64,000 nucleotides of DNA from Ophioceras dolichostomum (lineage: Eukaryota > Ascomycota > Sordariomycetes > Magnaporthales > Ophioceraceae): contig PYST01000123.1 of the NCBI GenBank assembly GCA_003049485.1, forward strand, positions 38,341-102,340, in the 5' to 3' direction. Every line of letters begins with the position of its first letter. Position 1 is the first letter of the stretch. The notes under the pieces are model-generated. The model was not told the origin of the DNA. It worked only from the letters and a program-made list of their open reading frames with translations, and made no database searches. Both the position numbers and the translations under genes were made by a program. Shown here piece after piece: positions 32,669 through 44,656 of this stretch.

Positions 32669-35294
32669 ATGGCGTCCACTGTCAAGAGGCTGTTCTCGAA
32701 GGCGGACGATGAGAAGCACCCCGGCTCGCCGTCCGAAACCGCCGTCCCCGGCGAAGTCGAGCGCACCTACGATGGAGCCGACGACCTGCATCGTGGCATG
32801 CGGCCACGCCAACTGAGTTCGTGGCTCTCTCTTTTCGCTCTCCTATCCTTTCTCGAGGATTTCTTCTAATCCGGTCGGTTGATTTTGTATGCTGACACTA
32901 ACTAACAATCTCTTTCTTGGCTCGATTGCTTTCCAGATATGGCAAGTCTCGCCCGTCCACCCAACCCACCACCTCTAATGTCGCTGTTCCAGCCAACCAG
33001 CGCGGCTCGATAGATGGCGCTAGGCAGTCCTGCGCAGGCCCCCCACTCGGCGCGGTTTTCGGCGGAACTTTTTTGTTTCAGGGGTGTTTCCCGGGGGCTA
33101 GGCGAAAAAAAGAGAAGAGAGACAGAGCTGATGCGCTAACTGGATATGTCTTGTTGCACTGGTTTTAGATGGCCATTGCCGGCGCTATTGGTACTGGTAT
33201 GTCTTGTCCTCAATTGGTGCCCTCCGTCTCTTGTCCTCAACCAGCTCTACCCGCCCCGCCTCCGTCTCGTCTCCCGATCCCCGTTCCGGCCGTACGAGCT
33301 ACTCCACCCGCCGTCTCACCCCACACCCGAGCCTAAACTCTCCCACGACCTCGGTTCCCGCGCCAAAAACCTTCTTCTGTTTCCTCGCTCAAATCACGGG
33401 GTTTCCCTAATGGTCACCGAAACAACACAACAGGCCAACCACGACGGGCACGACGGGGCACTAATCAGAAAACACAAACTCTTTTTAAAATGCAGGTCTC
33501 ATCATCGGCTCCGCAACGGCCCTCAAGAACGGCGGCCCCGGCTCCCTGCTGATCTCCTACATCATGATGGGCTGGGTCGTGTACGTGGTGATGGTCGCCC
33601 TGGGCGAGATGGGCACGTGGCTGCCGCACAAGAAGAGCTTCTCGGGCTACGCCGCGCGCTTCGTCGACCCGGCCATGGGCTTCGCCACGGGATGGAACTA
33701 CTTCTTCAAATACGTCGTCGTGCTGCCCAACAACTTGACCGCCACGGGCATTCTGCTCTCGTACTGGATGCCGGACATCAACGTGTCCGTGTGGGTGACG
33801 GTGTTTGGCGTTGTGATTATCGGGCTAAACGTAAGTTGACGTCTTTTGTTCCAACTCCCTCCCTCCACTTGTTCGATACTTGCTCTCTTCTTGTTGTTGC
33901 GTAGAGTTGCCTTCATATAACGACGGTTGCTAACCTACGTCCAAACCCGGAACAACAGCTCATCCACGTCAAATTCTTCGGCGAAGCAGAGTTCTGGATG
34001 TCGCTCATCAAGGCCCTCGTCATCATCATGCTGATCTTCATGTGCTTCGTCCTGGCGCTCGGCGGCGGCCCGAACCACTTCCGCTCTGGCTTCTGGTACT
34101 GGCAAGACCCCGGCGCGTTCATGGAGTATAAGGCGAAGGGCGATCTGGGCAGATTCCTCGGTACGTCTTGTCTCCTCTCAGCAGAGCTGAGCCAACCAAC
34201 CTTCCTCGGGGGATTGGGGGTAGCCCCTCCTCCATATCAGTAGCTACTCTGGAACAGACATGCTGACATGCACAATGTTGTATTACACACAGGCTTCTGG
34301 GCGTCCATGGTCCAGGCCACCTTCGCCTACCTGGGCACCGAGCTGGTGGGCGTCGCGTTCGGAGAGGTCAAGAACCCCAGGAAGAACGTTCCCCGCGCCG
34401 TCCGCCAGACCCTGATGCGTATCATTTTCTTCTACATCGGCGGTGTCCTCACCCTCGGCATGGCCGTCCCTGCCACCAACAAGCTGCTGCTGGATGCGTC
34501 CAGCCAGTCTAAAGTCAGCGCTAGTATGTTTCGAACCCGCTTTCTCTACATTTACCCCTCCCTCTTTTCCGCGCATCATCAGGTCTAGCTAGGCAAGGGG
34601 GCATGGGCTGGCTGTATGGTTTTGTCGTACGGTTGCTGATGAACCGACTTTTCCCACACAACCAGAGGGCTCCCCCTTCGTCGTCGCGGCTGAAATCGCC
34701 GGCGTAACCGGCCTCGCCAACGCCGTGAACGGCCTCCTGCTCGTCTTCACCCTCTCAGCCGCCAACTCGGACATCTACCTCGCCGCGCGCTCGGCCTGGG
34801 CCCTGTCGAAGGACGGCCTGGCGCCCGAGCTCCTCGGCCGCACCAACAAGCGCGGCGTGCCCATCCCCGCCGTGGCCCTGTCGTCGGTCTTCATCGCGCT
34901 CGGCTACCTGAACGCCACGACGGACGCCGCGAAGGTGTTCGGCTACTTCGTCTCCCTGGTCACGGTCTTCGGCGCGCTCAACTGGGTCGCCGTGCTGGTG
35001 TCGTACATGGCCATGATCCGCGGCATGAAGGCGCAGGGCATCCCGCGCTCGGTGCTGCCGTACCGCAACCCGCTGCTGCCGTGGGGGGCGCCGGTCGCGC
35101 TGTTCATCACGATCCTGATCATCATCTTCAACGGGTGGACCGCCTTCGTGCCGTGGCAGGTCGATAGGTTCGTGACCAGCTACATCGGCATCCCGATCTA
35201 CCTGATCAACATCGCGTGGTGGAAGATCTATAAGAAGACCAAGATGGTCAAGCCTGAGGAGATGGACCTTATGACGGATAGGAGAGATGACTGA
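32669..35294 (+). CDS. Amino acid permease, YAT/APC family (Dip5-like)
   Basis: Seven exons: 32669-32816, 32937-32941, 33169-33196, 33496-33830, 33959-34160, 34293-34523 and 34666-35294; 525 residues. The conserved first-helix motif RPRQLNMMAIAGAIGTGL is complete only if the 5-nt exon 2 (ATATG) is included. Introns 1, 2 and 4 have CTAAC branch sites; intron 2 uses a GC donor (GCAAGT). The cytosolic N-terminus is followed by about 12 hydrophobic segments. The family's GAIGTGL substrate-binding loop, an FKYVVVLPNNLTATG segment and LGGGPNHFRSGFWYW are present; the last resembles dicarboxylic amino acid permeases of the Dip5/AgtA type. Expected role: proton-coupled uptake of amino acids across the plasma membrane, possibly glutamate/aspartate. 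The C-terminal tail (KKTKMVKPEEMDLMTDRRDD) is cytosolic and Lys/acid-rich, as in permeases controlled by ubiquitin-driven endocytosis. Substrate choice is inference. Confidence 0.88.
32937..32941 (+). other. Five-nucleotide micro-exon (ATATG) of the permease gene
   Basis: It is preceded by TTTCCAG and followed by GCAAGT, the preferred form of the rare GC donor. It supplies AT of an Asn codon plus a Met codon, so the protein reads QLNMMAIAG; skipping it shifts the frame. Confidence 0.7.
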
Positions 35295-37200
35295 TCTAGT
35301 CTGCTGCCTCTCTTTTGTTCGCTAACGTGGCAATCCTCCCGATTTTCCTTCCTATCTGTCTATCACGAACTGAAGCAGCGGTGGAGTCTTTGCGAGGGAA
35401 CGTCTTGGGCTCAGGTCCCGGACACATTTGATCGCTGCGTGATGGGGTTCTGGATGCTGTACCCCCGCATGGGCGATTCAAATGGTGGTAGGCCTGGGGC
35501 AGGGTGTGTTGGACTAGCATAGCTTGTGTGTGTTTTCTCGATCTAGCGTTTTGGGAATTTCATACCAGTTCAGCCGTGCATGCCTGTTTCTCTTAGAGCG
35601 AGCATCTACTTGCGCCTCTGTGGACTTCCTTCTAGTTGTTTTATGGTTCCCCCCATCGAGCACGTCGCATCACTGTTCGAATCTATCATCTCGGATCAAA
35701 AGAGTTGTGCAATTGGATTAGAGAAGCTTGGGTGCCGAAGGCATCGTCCAGCAACATGGAATACGGCGCGGGATCTGTATATATCGTTGCGGGTATCAAG
35801 ACACTCAAACACTACCGACCTCCTAGCTGAACTTGAAATAACCTGGGGTTACGACTTCATTATCCCCGATCTCTGGGCGATCTCTCTCACCGCATCAAAC
35901 TCTTGCTGAATACTGTCACCATAGTTAAGCTATACTTGTAGGTATGAGCTGACTTGCACATTTGTGTTAATTTTACTTAACTACAGTAGTATCATCTCTT
36001 CATCGAGGGGCTGCCGGCCTTCTGGATTAAATGACTAAGTTATCGTCTTCTGCTAATTCCACCGTCAAAGGCCGACTGTGGCGCTCGCCACTGCATTACG
36101 CGGAGACTCGGCAACGGTACTCCCTGTTCCCAAGTTTCCAACTGTGAACAGATAGGTAGTTTCTAGGGACGGGGAAACAGCGTCAGGAGTTCACACGAAC
36201 GGTGTTGGAGGTGATAGTCCAGTCCTCACCAATGTCAAAGGGCGTGGATCCCCGAGCAACGAGCAGAAGCGGTAACATTACCACACATACTCGTTGTTGT
36301 TCGTGGGATAGCAGGATTACACAAGTAAGTACCTAGTCAGCTAGTCACCCGCGTGGAAGACCACGAGTTGACCGGCGTGGCGGAAAGATAAGTATGTAGG
36401 CTGCTAACAACACCCGACGAGGACTCTCTGTCTGCGTGTCCGGACGGGCAGATCTAGCAAGACGCCCTTCATACCTAGAGCGCATGCCGCGTTAGTTACT
36501 AATCGATAGATCCAGCAGCACAATGTCCGAAAGTGTCAGATATCACTTCTCTTCGACCTCACATGCCACGGCAGTTTCTTGACATGCTTGTTAGCATCCC
36601 TCGTTACGTCGATTCAATGTCACAAAACACTCACGACGAGGACGGCGAGCGTAAGAAAAACCCCATTTTTAAATCTAAGCTACAAGTAGACCGTGTATAT
36701 GACCTATCGACAGACAGCAATATCCGTTAAACATAAGAGAAGGGGGAAAAGGAAACAACTGCAAGCAACCTGATCAAACGAGTAGCACTCCCATCGCAAA
36801 ATAACCATACAAGAGGAAGACACACGTCCTCGTCCCATTCATCAACCTGTCTCCAGCCGACCTGGTATAACCTGACCCGACCAACGATCTCCCCATTGAC
36901 CAGATGTGGAAACCAGACCAAGCCGAGCCAAGCCAACCACCAGGCCAGCCAGAAGAGCAGAAAGAAAGACAAAGCTAACAAGAAGAGCAGGCCAGAAAAT
37001 AAAGCAAACAGCATAGAGGCATATGACGATGATGAGACCAAGAAAGAGGAAGAAAAAACAACAAAGAATATTAACAACGACACCAACTGTCTGCCCCCCA
37101 TTCGCCCCCTGCAACCACCACCACCACCACCAATCATCATATACTTCTCCTCCCTCGTTCCATGTATGTATACTTCGTCCATGATACTCGCTCGCCCCCT
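35295..37200. other. Intergenic, no gene seen
   Basis: A 1.9-kb stretch between convergent genes, holding both 3' regions. Short frames at 35580-35909 and 36533-36730 show no recognised features. No repeats beyond short TACCTAG motifs near 36320. Confidence 0.45.
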
Positions 37201-40200
37201 CTAAGCCTCCCTCAAAAACTTCAGCACCTTCTCCCTCTCCTCAACAGGCATAACCCTCAACACATCCCTAACCCCCTTCCAAGTAGCGCTGACTCCCGTA
37301 GCTCCCGCACCCTTAGCACCATGTCCCTGAGCAGCAGAGCTAACAGGCGAAGCAAGCGACGTCGGAGACTCCGGACCCGATGATCCCGAAGTCCCACCAA
37401 GGACGTTGACCTCGTCAGCAGCATTCCACCCACCCCTAACCAACAGCTCCCTGATCTCCCCCGCAACAGCCTCGCTCCTCAGCGCCCCAATCTTGCTCGC
37501 CAGCGTCCCCCCATTCTCCTCATACCACGTCGCCACCGCCCGATCGGCCCTCTCGAAATCAGGCACGCCGCTCCACGCGCTCAGCAGCCGCATGTGTCTA
37601 GCGCGCGCCTTCGCCCCCGCCACACCAGAAGCAGCAGCCGCCGACCCCGCGACGGTCTTGCCATTGTTACCGTGCGCAGACACAGAAGCAATAGCGGCAG
37701 CCCCCCCAGCAGCCGTGGCCCTCGCCATGCTCCGCAGCAAATGCTCCTCGTTCACCCGCCTCCGCACGCGCCAGTAGAAGAACCTCCTCGCCTCCTTCCA
37801 CTCCAGCTGGTCCCTGATCACGCCCTTGGCCTTCATCCTGCCCGCCCGATCATGCAGATCCGCGAACTGCACCGCGATCTGCTGATAGATGGGCGCCAGC
37901 TGCTCCTCCCTCGCGCTCATCTCCCTGCGTATCGCCTCCAGCTCCTCCTTCTGCAGCTGGCTCGGCTTGCCCGCTTTCCCGGCGGAGGCCGCCGCCTCGT
38001 TCACGGCCGCGAACCTCTTCTTCAGCGCGCCGTACACGGGGTCCAGCCGCGCCATCGTGTCGAGCTGCTTGTCCTTGCGGTACTTGATGCCGATGATGCC
38101 CTCAGGCTCCAGCACGCCACCGCGGGCCTCGACGTCAGCGTACATCTCCATCGCTGTCGGGTTGATGGTTGGGTCGACCACGACCCACGACCCGCCCCTC
38201 AGCTCGCCGTGCGGCGGGATGTACACGAAGATGGGCTGCTTGTAGTCGACCAGCGCGTCGACGATGAAGCTGCCGTACTTGAGCACCTCGTTGTACATAT
38301 CCCTTTGCCCGCCCGAGAAGCCCCTCCAGTTCGCCAGGATCATGAGCGGCAGCTGCTCGCCGAAGTTGAAGTCGTTGATGGCCTGCGCCGTCTTGAAGGC
38401 GCTGTTGGGATACCACACCCCGCCGGCCTCGTTGGTGACCTGCTCCATGGACTCCGAGTTGGCTGGGTCCGCGGGCGTGACGTTCTCGATGGACCGCGTC
38501 TCGACGGCGATGACGCCCATGGGGATGCCGTGCAGACGCGCCCGTCCAACAACAACGGTGCGCGCCCATCCAGCGAGCGTCTCGACGAACGAACCGCGAT
38601 CGAACAGGCCGGACTGGAATTCGCCTGAACCATCCTCGTCCTCGCGACCAGCGATCATCCAGCGGGGATCATACGGCGCGCGCTTAGGCGGGACAAAAGT
38701 GACGTCGCGGTCCCAGGTATCCATGCTCGGCATGATGGGCACGGGCCGGTCGCGACGGTCCGGCACGAACGACATCCACTCCATGATCTTGGAGATGCCC
38801 TCCATGTCGTCGTTAGCCGTCATGTGAGACACGCCGTTCCGGTACATGATCTGCGTGCCTCCCAGCTGAAGGTTGGACGTGTACACCTCGCGGCCCAGCA
38901 GGTTGTTGAGCGCCGGGGCTCCCGTCAGGATGATGGGCTGGCCCTCGATCTGGACGGCGCGCTGGCCTAGGCGCACGAGGTAGGCGCCGATGCCGACGGA
39001 GCGGCACGTCACCAGCGTGCAGGTGAAGATATCATGATACGCACGAGACGTGGCGCCCGCGATGAGGCCCGAGCCACGCAGACACTCGACGCCCAGACCG
39101 TCCTCGGAGCCAACAATGGTAACGATCTTGTGGCGACGCTCGCCCTCGACGACAACCTCCTCAGTGATGACGGCGTCCTCGAACCGCTTCCGCGCCGCAT
39201 CGTCCAGGTACAGGTACTCGAAGCCCTTCTCCGGCTTGGTCGCATCGACCCACGCAGCGCGGAAGTGCGGCATCAGCTCGTTGGCGACGCCCAGGCGGGC
39301 ACCAGAGTTTGCGGACAGGTAGATGCGCGGGATGCCCAGCCTCCGGGCGAACTCGGTGCACTTGTTGAAGAAGTGGTCCTCCTTGGGGCCGAAACTGCCG
39401 ATGTTGTATGTGATGTCGTTGGCGACCACCACGAAACGACGGCCGTTGGGATACTCCGGGGTGAAGGCCGTGATGACCCAGCCGACCATGCCGCAAGTGT
39501 TCGTACCTGGCTCGCGGTCCAGGGGCTGCAGCGTGTCGTGGTCGTCGAGCACCAGCTCCAGCGTCGACGTGCACTCGCCTTCTTGCGGGCGCTGCAGCTT
39601 GGCGGCGGCAGCGGCGGGCTGTTCGGCGGCCAGCTTCTTCCAGCTGTTCTGGACGGCTTGGCGGAACAGCTCCGGGAAGTCGTACACGTACTGCGTGCCC
39701 ATCAAATGCGCCTTGTAGCGCTTGGGCTGCAGCCAGTTCTTTGTGGGGTAGGGCGTGTTAGCCGGCAGCAGGTGCATCGCGCCCGTCTTGGACGTGCCCG
39801 AGAAGAAATAGAGAACCACTTCTCCCTTGTCGGACTTGCGCTCGTGGTACAGCTCCACCTTGACGACGTAGCCAGACGTGTTGGTGATGTACGCCCTGAT
39901 GGGAAGGCGGGCGCCCGTGTTGGGGTCGGTGCACAGGATGCGGATCTCGCACTGGGCTACCCGCAGACGCCAGGCACGGCTGCCGAACCGCTCGAGGAAG
40001 CCCTGGAGCGCCTGCTCGACCTCGCCCGGCTGGATGTTGAAGGTGGGCGTGAAGTTGAGGAACAGGTGGTTCAGATCCGAGTTGTTGTTACCGATGATCT
40101 CGAGCGCGTCGAACACGTCGTTGACCACGCGGTCGGCCTCCGAGATGAGGTACTCGGCCGTGGGGATCTCGTCGCGGAGGCGGCCGGGCCGAATTATGGC

Positions 40201-43200
40201 ACGCGTGAAGTAGCGCTTGTCCGTATCGACGCCCTTGCCGACGGCCTCGTACACATGCAGGTTCTTGTTCTCAGTGAAGACCGCCTTGTACTTGAACTTG
40301 GACAGGCGGTTGAGCTCCAGCTGGAATGCCAGCGCAGGCTCGCTGTGGCGAATGCTGTCGTCCTCGGCATACGAAGGGCCGCGGAACGTGTAGTAGCCCG
40401 GGTACGAGGCGTCGTTGTGGCCGCAGATGAAAGTGATGCGGCGCACGCGTCGGGCCACCAGCTCGTCGCGGAACTGCTCAATGAAGGGCTTGATGCGGCT
40501 CAGCACCTCGTCGTCGTCGCGGCTCTCGACGTCGCGGATGGCGATGTTGACCACAGACGTGAACTCATCCTCGCTGGAGGTTTCGCTGGGCTTGGGCGTG
40601 GGCGGCGCCGGGCGACGCTTGCCCTCGAGCGTGGGAAGGAGACCACTGCTGGAGCCGGCAGCGCTGCCGAGGCCAGACGAGATGCCAACAACACTACGCT
40701 TCCTCTGTTGCAGCAGCTTGTTAGCGCCGGGCAACGTCTCGAGCGCCTTAGCCAGGAGGTCCTCGGCGTCCTCTAGGTATGTGCAAGGCACGATGACACC
40801 CTTGCGAGTTGGCTGCTTCTCCGTCTTCCGCGAGAGGTACGACATGTCGCTGATGGAGTTGATGCGGTTGAAGCTGCTAAACTCGGTCCCCGCAGGAGTG
40901 GCCGGAGACGATGGCGCGTTCGACTGGGCGGGCACGCCAAAGCCGAACTCGACGTCGCCGCTCTGCTTCATGACGAAGTCCCAAGTCAGAAACGAGGGCT
41001 CGTCCGTCTCGTCGCTGTGGTAGTCGATGCGGCTGAGCTCGTAGGCGCGGTAGGCGCGGCGCACAAACACCTCCAGCGCCGCCAGTCCGACCCACGCGTC
41101 GTCGTGCGCGAAGAAGAGCGTCAGCACATCCGACACGGTGTACTTGGAGTCGACCACTTCCTTGATGACGCTGATGTTGGGGTCGCGGTGCTCCCACGCG
41201 GCCTCGCCGTAGCGCGACTCGACCACAGCAGACCGCAGGATGTGCTCCATCTGGCTCTTGCGCTCCTCCAGCGAAGGGAGCGAGCACTGAATCAGCACCT
41301 CACGCGCTTTGATGGCCACCTTGGCCGTCTGGCGTGACTCGAGGTCTGTCAGGTTGCGAAGCCCCTCGCGCAGGTACTTGCCCACGTTGCCGACGTCGGG
41401 CTTGTTGGGCCGGTACTCCTCTATGATGGCCAGCACCAGCAGACTCTTGGCGGCCACGCGGCTGTGCGACAGAACCGTCTGAACCACCTTCTGGATATCA
41501 TCCTTGTTCTCGTCGCGTAGCTTTAGGATGACGTCCTCATCCTGCGACCGGCGACCCGAGAAGAGCTTCTCGGTCTCGATGTACTTGGTGATGAAAGAGG
41601 CCATCATCTTCAGCTCGCGCGCCTTCTGGCCCTCGAGGTAGAGGTCCAGCACCTCGGTCAAGGGGGAGAGCGTCGTCTTGAGCAGGGCGGCGTCGCCCGC
41701 CGCAACATGCTCGTCGATGAACCTGAGGAACGTCTTCTGGAGGTTTTTGGCCGGGAACTCGGTCTGGCGGGCGCGGGCACGCTCGATGACCTGGCTGAGT
41801 TGGGCCTCCAACTTCTGAGGCATGCGCGTGTGGAGAGCCGAGAACTGCGCGCTCCACTCGCTGTAGGGCAGCTCGGGGTTGCGCAGGACCTCGATCAGCT
41901 TCGTCAAGCTCTCACGCATAATGGTGGTGTTGTCGTAGCCGAGCATGATGTTGTCGAGGATGGCGTGCACCTTCGAGAGACGCTGTGCCGGCTTGTTGCC
42001 CGTGATGACCGGGGTGCCAAACTCTGGAAGCCTCCCCAGGAACGGTTGAGCCTGCTTGACGCGGCTCGGGTCGTCAAGGGACAAAATGCCGAGGATGTCT
42101 CCGGCCTCGATGGCCGACCCGGGCTGCTTGATCAGCTGCACCGTGCCGTCCTCCTGCGCCACAAGAGGCATGTACATCTTCATGACCTCGACCTCGGCGA
42201 AGATCTGGCCGGCCTTGACGTGCGTGCCGCTCTCGACTGTGTACTTGACCAGCTTGCCCGGACTAGGCGTGCGCAATTGCGTCGGGTCGTTCTCCTGCTC
42301 AAGGAGGCAGGTACGATTGTCGACTGACAGACGCGTGGCACCGACATCCTCCTTCCAGTACACGTTGTGGCTCTTGCCGTCCAGCAGGATCAGCAGACCA
42401 CCATCGCTCAGAGGGCGCACACCAACAGGGCAGTTAGACCCGTTGATGAAGAGGTGGTAGCTGTCACGGCTGGACCGAGTCACCGTGAACCGGTAGCGGA
42501 ATCCCTCGTAGATGAACTCGACGGGGAACGTCGTCTTGAGGATGTCTTTGGACGGCACCTGGCCCTTCTCGAGGCCGGCGCGGTACTCGTTGAGGCACTG
42601 CTCACTCGCGAGGTGGGCCTTGGTCACGGCACCGGACACGACCGCCAGCATGGGGTCAGGCCGCTCGGCCGTCAGCTTCTTGGAGATGAGCTCGTCGAGC
42701 CAGCCGGTGGTGATTGTGTTCTCCTCGAAGGCCTCAGTCTCGAGCAGCTTGATCAGGTATTCGACCGTGGTGCGGAAGTCGCCACGGATGCTCAGCTCCT
42801 TCAGCGCGATGACCATGTGCTTGCGAGAGGCGGAGCGGCTCTCGCCGTACGCGAAGATGTGGCCGAACTGGCTGTCCGAGAAGCTGTGGATGCCACCCTG
42901 CGTGCCCACCGAGAAGTAGCCCCAGACGTTGGAGCTGCTTCGGAAGTTGAGCTCGTGCATCACACCGTTGGACGGCTTGAAGCCCTCGCCGGGGTCCTCC
43001 GATGTGATACGGCACGCCGTCAGATGGCCCTTGGGCGACGGCCGTCGCTGGGTCTTCTCGCTGCCCTCCTTCGAGAATTCGAAGTCGATCTCGGTCGACA
43101 GCTTGGGGTCGACACCGTAGAGGAGGCGGATGTCGGAGATGCGGTGCAGAGGGATACCCATGGCAATCTGAAGCTGGGCGGCTGGCAGGTCAACGCCGCT

Positions 43201-44656
43201 GACGCCCTCGGTGGTGGGGTGTTCGACCTGGAGACGCGGGTTGAGCTCCAGGAAGTAGAACTTGTCGTCGGCGTGCGAGTACAGGTACTCGACCGTGCCG
43301 GCGGAGACGTAGCCGACGAGGCGACCCAGACGCACGGCGGCGTCCTCCATGGCCTTGAAAGTCTTGGGGTTGGCAATAGTCACTGGCGCCTCCTCAATGA
43401 TCTTCTGGTGGCGACGCTGGACGGAGCAGTCACGGCCGAAGAGAGAGATGTTGTTGCCGTACTGATCCGCGAGCAGCTGCACCTCCAGATGGCGGGCGTT
43501 GCCGGCGAGCTTCATGATGAAGATGGGCGACCCGGGAATTTCGCTGGCCGCGGCCTTGTAGAGCTGCTCGAATCCGTCCTCGCTCATGGCCTTGCGGATG
43601 CCCTTGCCACCGCCGCCCTCGGACGCCTTGATCATGACAGGGAAGCCAATCTCTTTGGCCTTCTGCAGACCCTCCTGCCACGAGCTGACGCAGCCCTTCA
43701 TGTAAACGTCTTCGGCAACGGTGACGATGCCCTTCTTGTCGATCTCCACGGCGTCGACACCGGTGCCCGACCAGGGTATGCAGGGCACCTGGGCGTGTTG
43801 GGCGACGATGGTGGACGAGATCTTGTCGCCGAGCGAGCGCATGGCTGAGCCCGGAGGGCCGATGAAGACGATCTTCTTAGGCGACGCTGCCAACGATTCC
43901 GGCAGCTTTGGGTTCTCCGAGGCGTGGCCCCAGCCCGCCCACACGGCGTGGACGTTCATGCGCTCGGCGATGTCGACGATCAGCTCGACGTTGGCGTAAT
44001 TATTGTTATTTGTGCCACCAGGTACCTCCACATAGTGGTCAGCCATGCGGATGTAGTCTGCGTTGGCCTGCAGATCTTCTGGTGTGGCCATCACAGTGAA
44101 CTGGATGGCCCTCTCGTCTCCGAACGTCTCGTACGCCCATTTTCGAACCGATCGAATCTCCTTGACGGCGGCGATACCGTTGTTCGCAATAAGGACCTGG
44201 AGGTGGGAGGGAAGAGGTCACTGTTAGCCTGCTGCTCGTCGGGTTTGTTTGGTGCTCGAGCCGCCACCACCAGCGCCTTCGGACGAGCCGCCACACGAGC
44301 AAGGGAAAAGGTGGTTGGCCCAGTGGAAGTGGCCAAGCAATGCTGCTGCTGCTGCTGCTGCTTCTGCTGCGACAACCCATCCAGGCGGCCAGGTAGGAAA
44401 TCAGGGTAATGGGAGGGCGGGGAGTGGAAGGAACCCAAGGGAAGCTCACATTTGTGATCACGGTGTGGCCATCGTGCGTTGCAACCCACTCCTTCACCTT
44501 GGAGGGTGGTGCGTTCTCCAGCCGGTTGCCGCCAATGAAGTGGTCGGCGATCCTGTGCTTCTCAGCGTACGACGCCTTGCCATTAGCAATAGGCACCGTG
44601 ACGCTGCCATTCCGGTGCCGGCCGCTGTTGGCCGAGTGGCCGTTAGTCTCGGTCAT
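37201..44656 (-). CDS. ACC1: Acetyl-CoA carboxylase (biotin carboxylase, BCCP and carboxyltransferase in one chain)
   Basis: Two exons (44656-44450 and 44196-37201) encode 2,400 residues; yeast Acc1 has 2,233. The enzyme makes malonyl-CoA from acetyl-CoA, bicarbonate and ATP, the committed step of fatty-acid synthesis, in the cytosol. Order: biotin carboxylase/ATP-grasp domain (ANNGIAAVKEIRSVRKWAYE, then a glycine-rich KASEGGGGKGI loop and ELNPRLQVEHPTTE), biotinyl site EVMKM with Lys at about 742, a central domain, then carboxyltransferase beta and alpha regions (NDITYNIGSFGPKEDHFF; NWRGFSGGQRDMYNEVLKYG). Ser at about 1183 in FNRINSISDM fits the Snf1/AMPK consensus and aligns with the regulatory serine of yeast Acc1. 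A Ser/Pro-rich insert (near GKRRPAPPTPKP) and an Ala/Gly-rich C-terminal stretch account for the extra length. The start follows CCAAAATG. Terminates with TAG. Confidence 0.97.
44341..44370. repeat. (CTG)n trinucleotide run in the ACC1 intron
   Basis: Seven TGC units followed by an imperfect continuation, lying within the 253-bp intron (44197-44449) of the carboxylase gene. Confidence 0.7.

Noticed and set aside
37594..43848. Plus-strand frames of up to 580 codons opposite ACC1
   Set aside because: Antisense shadows of a GC-rich coding sequence; the minus-strand frame encodes a complete, recognisable enzyme.
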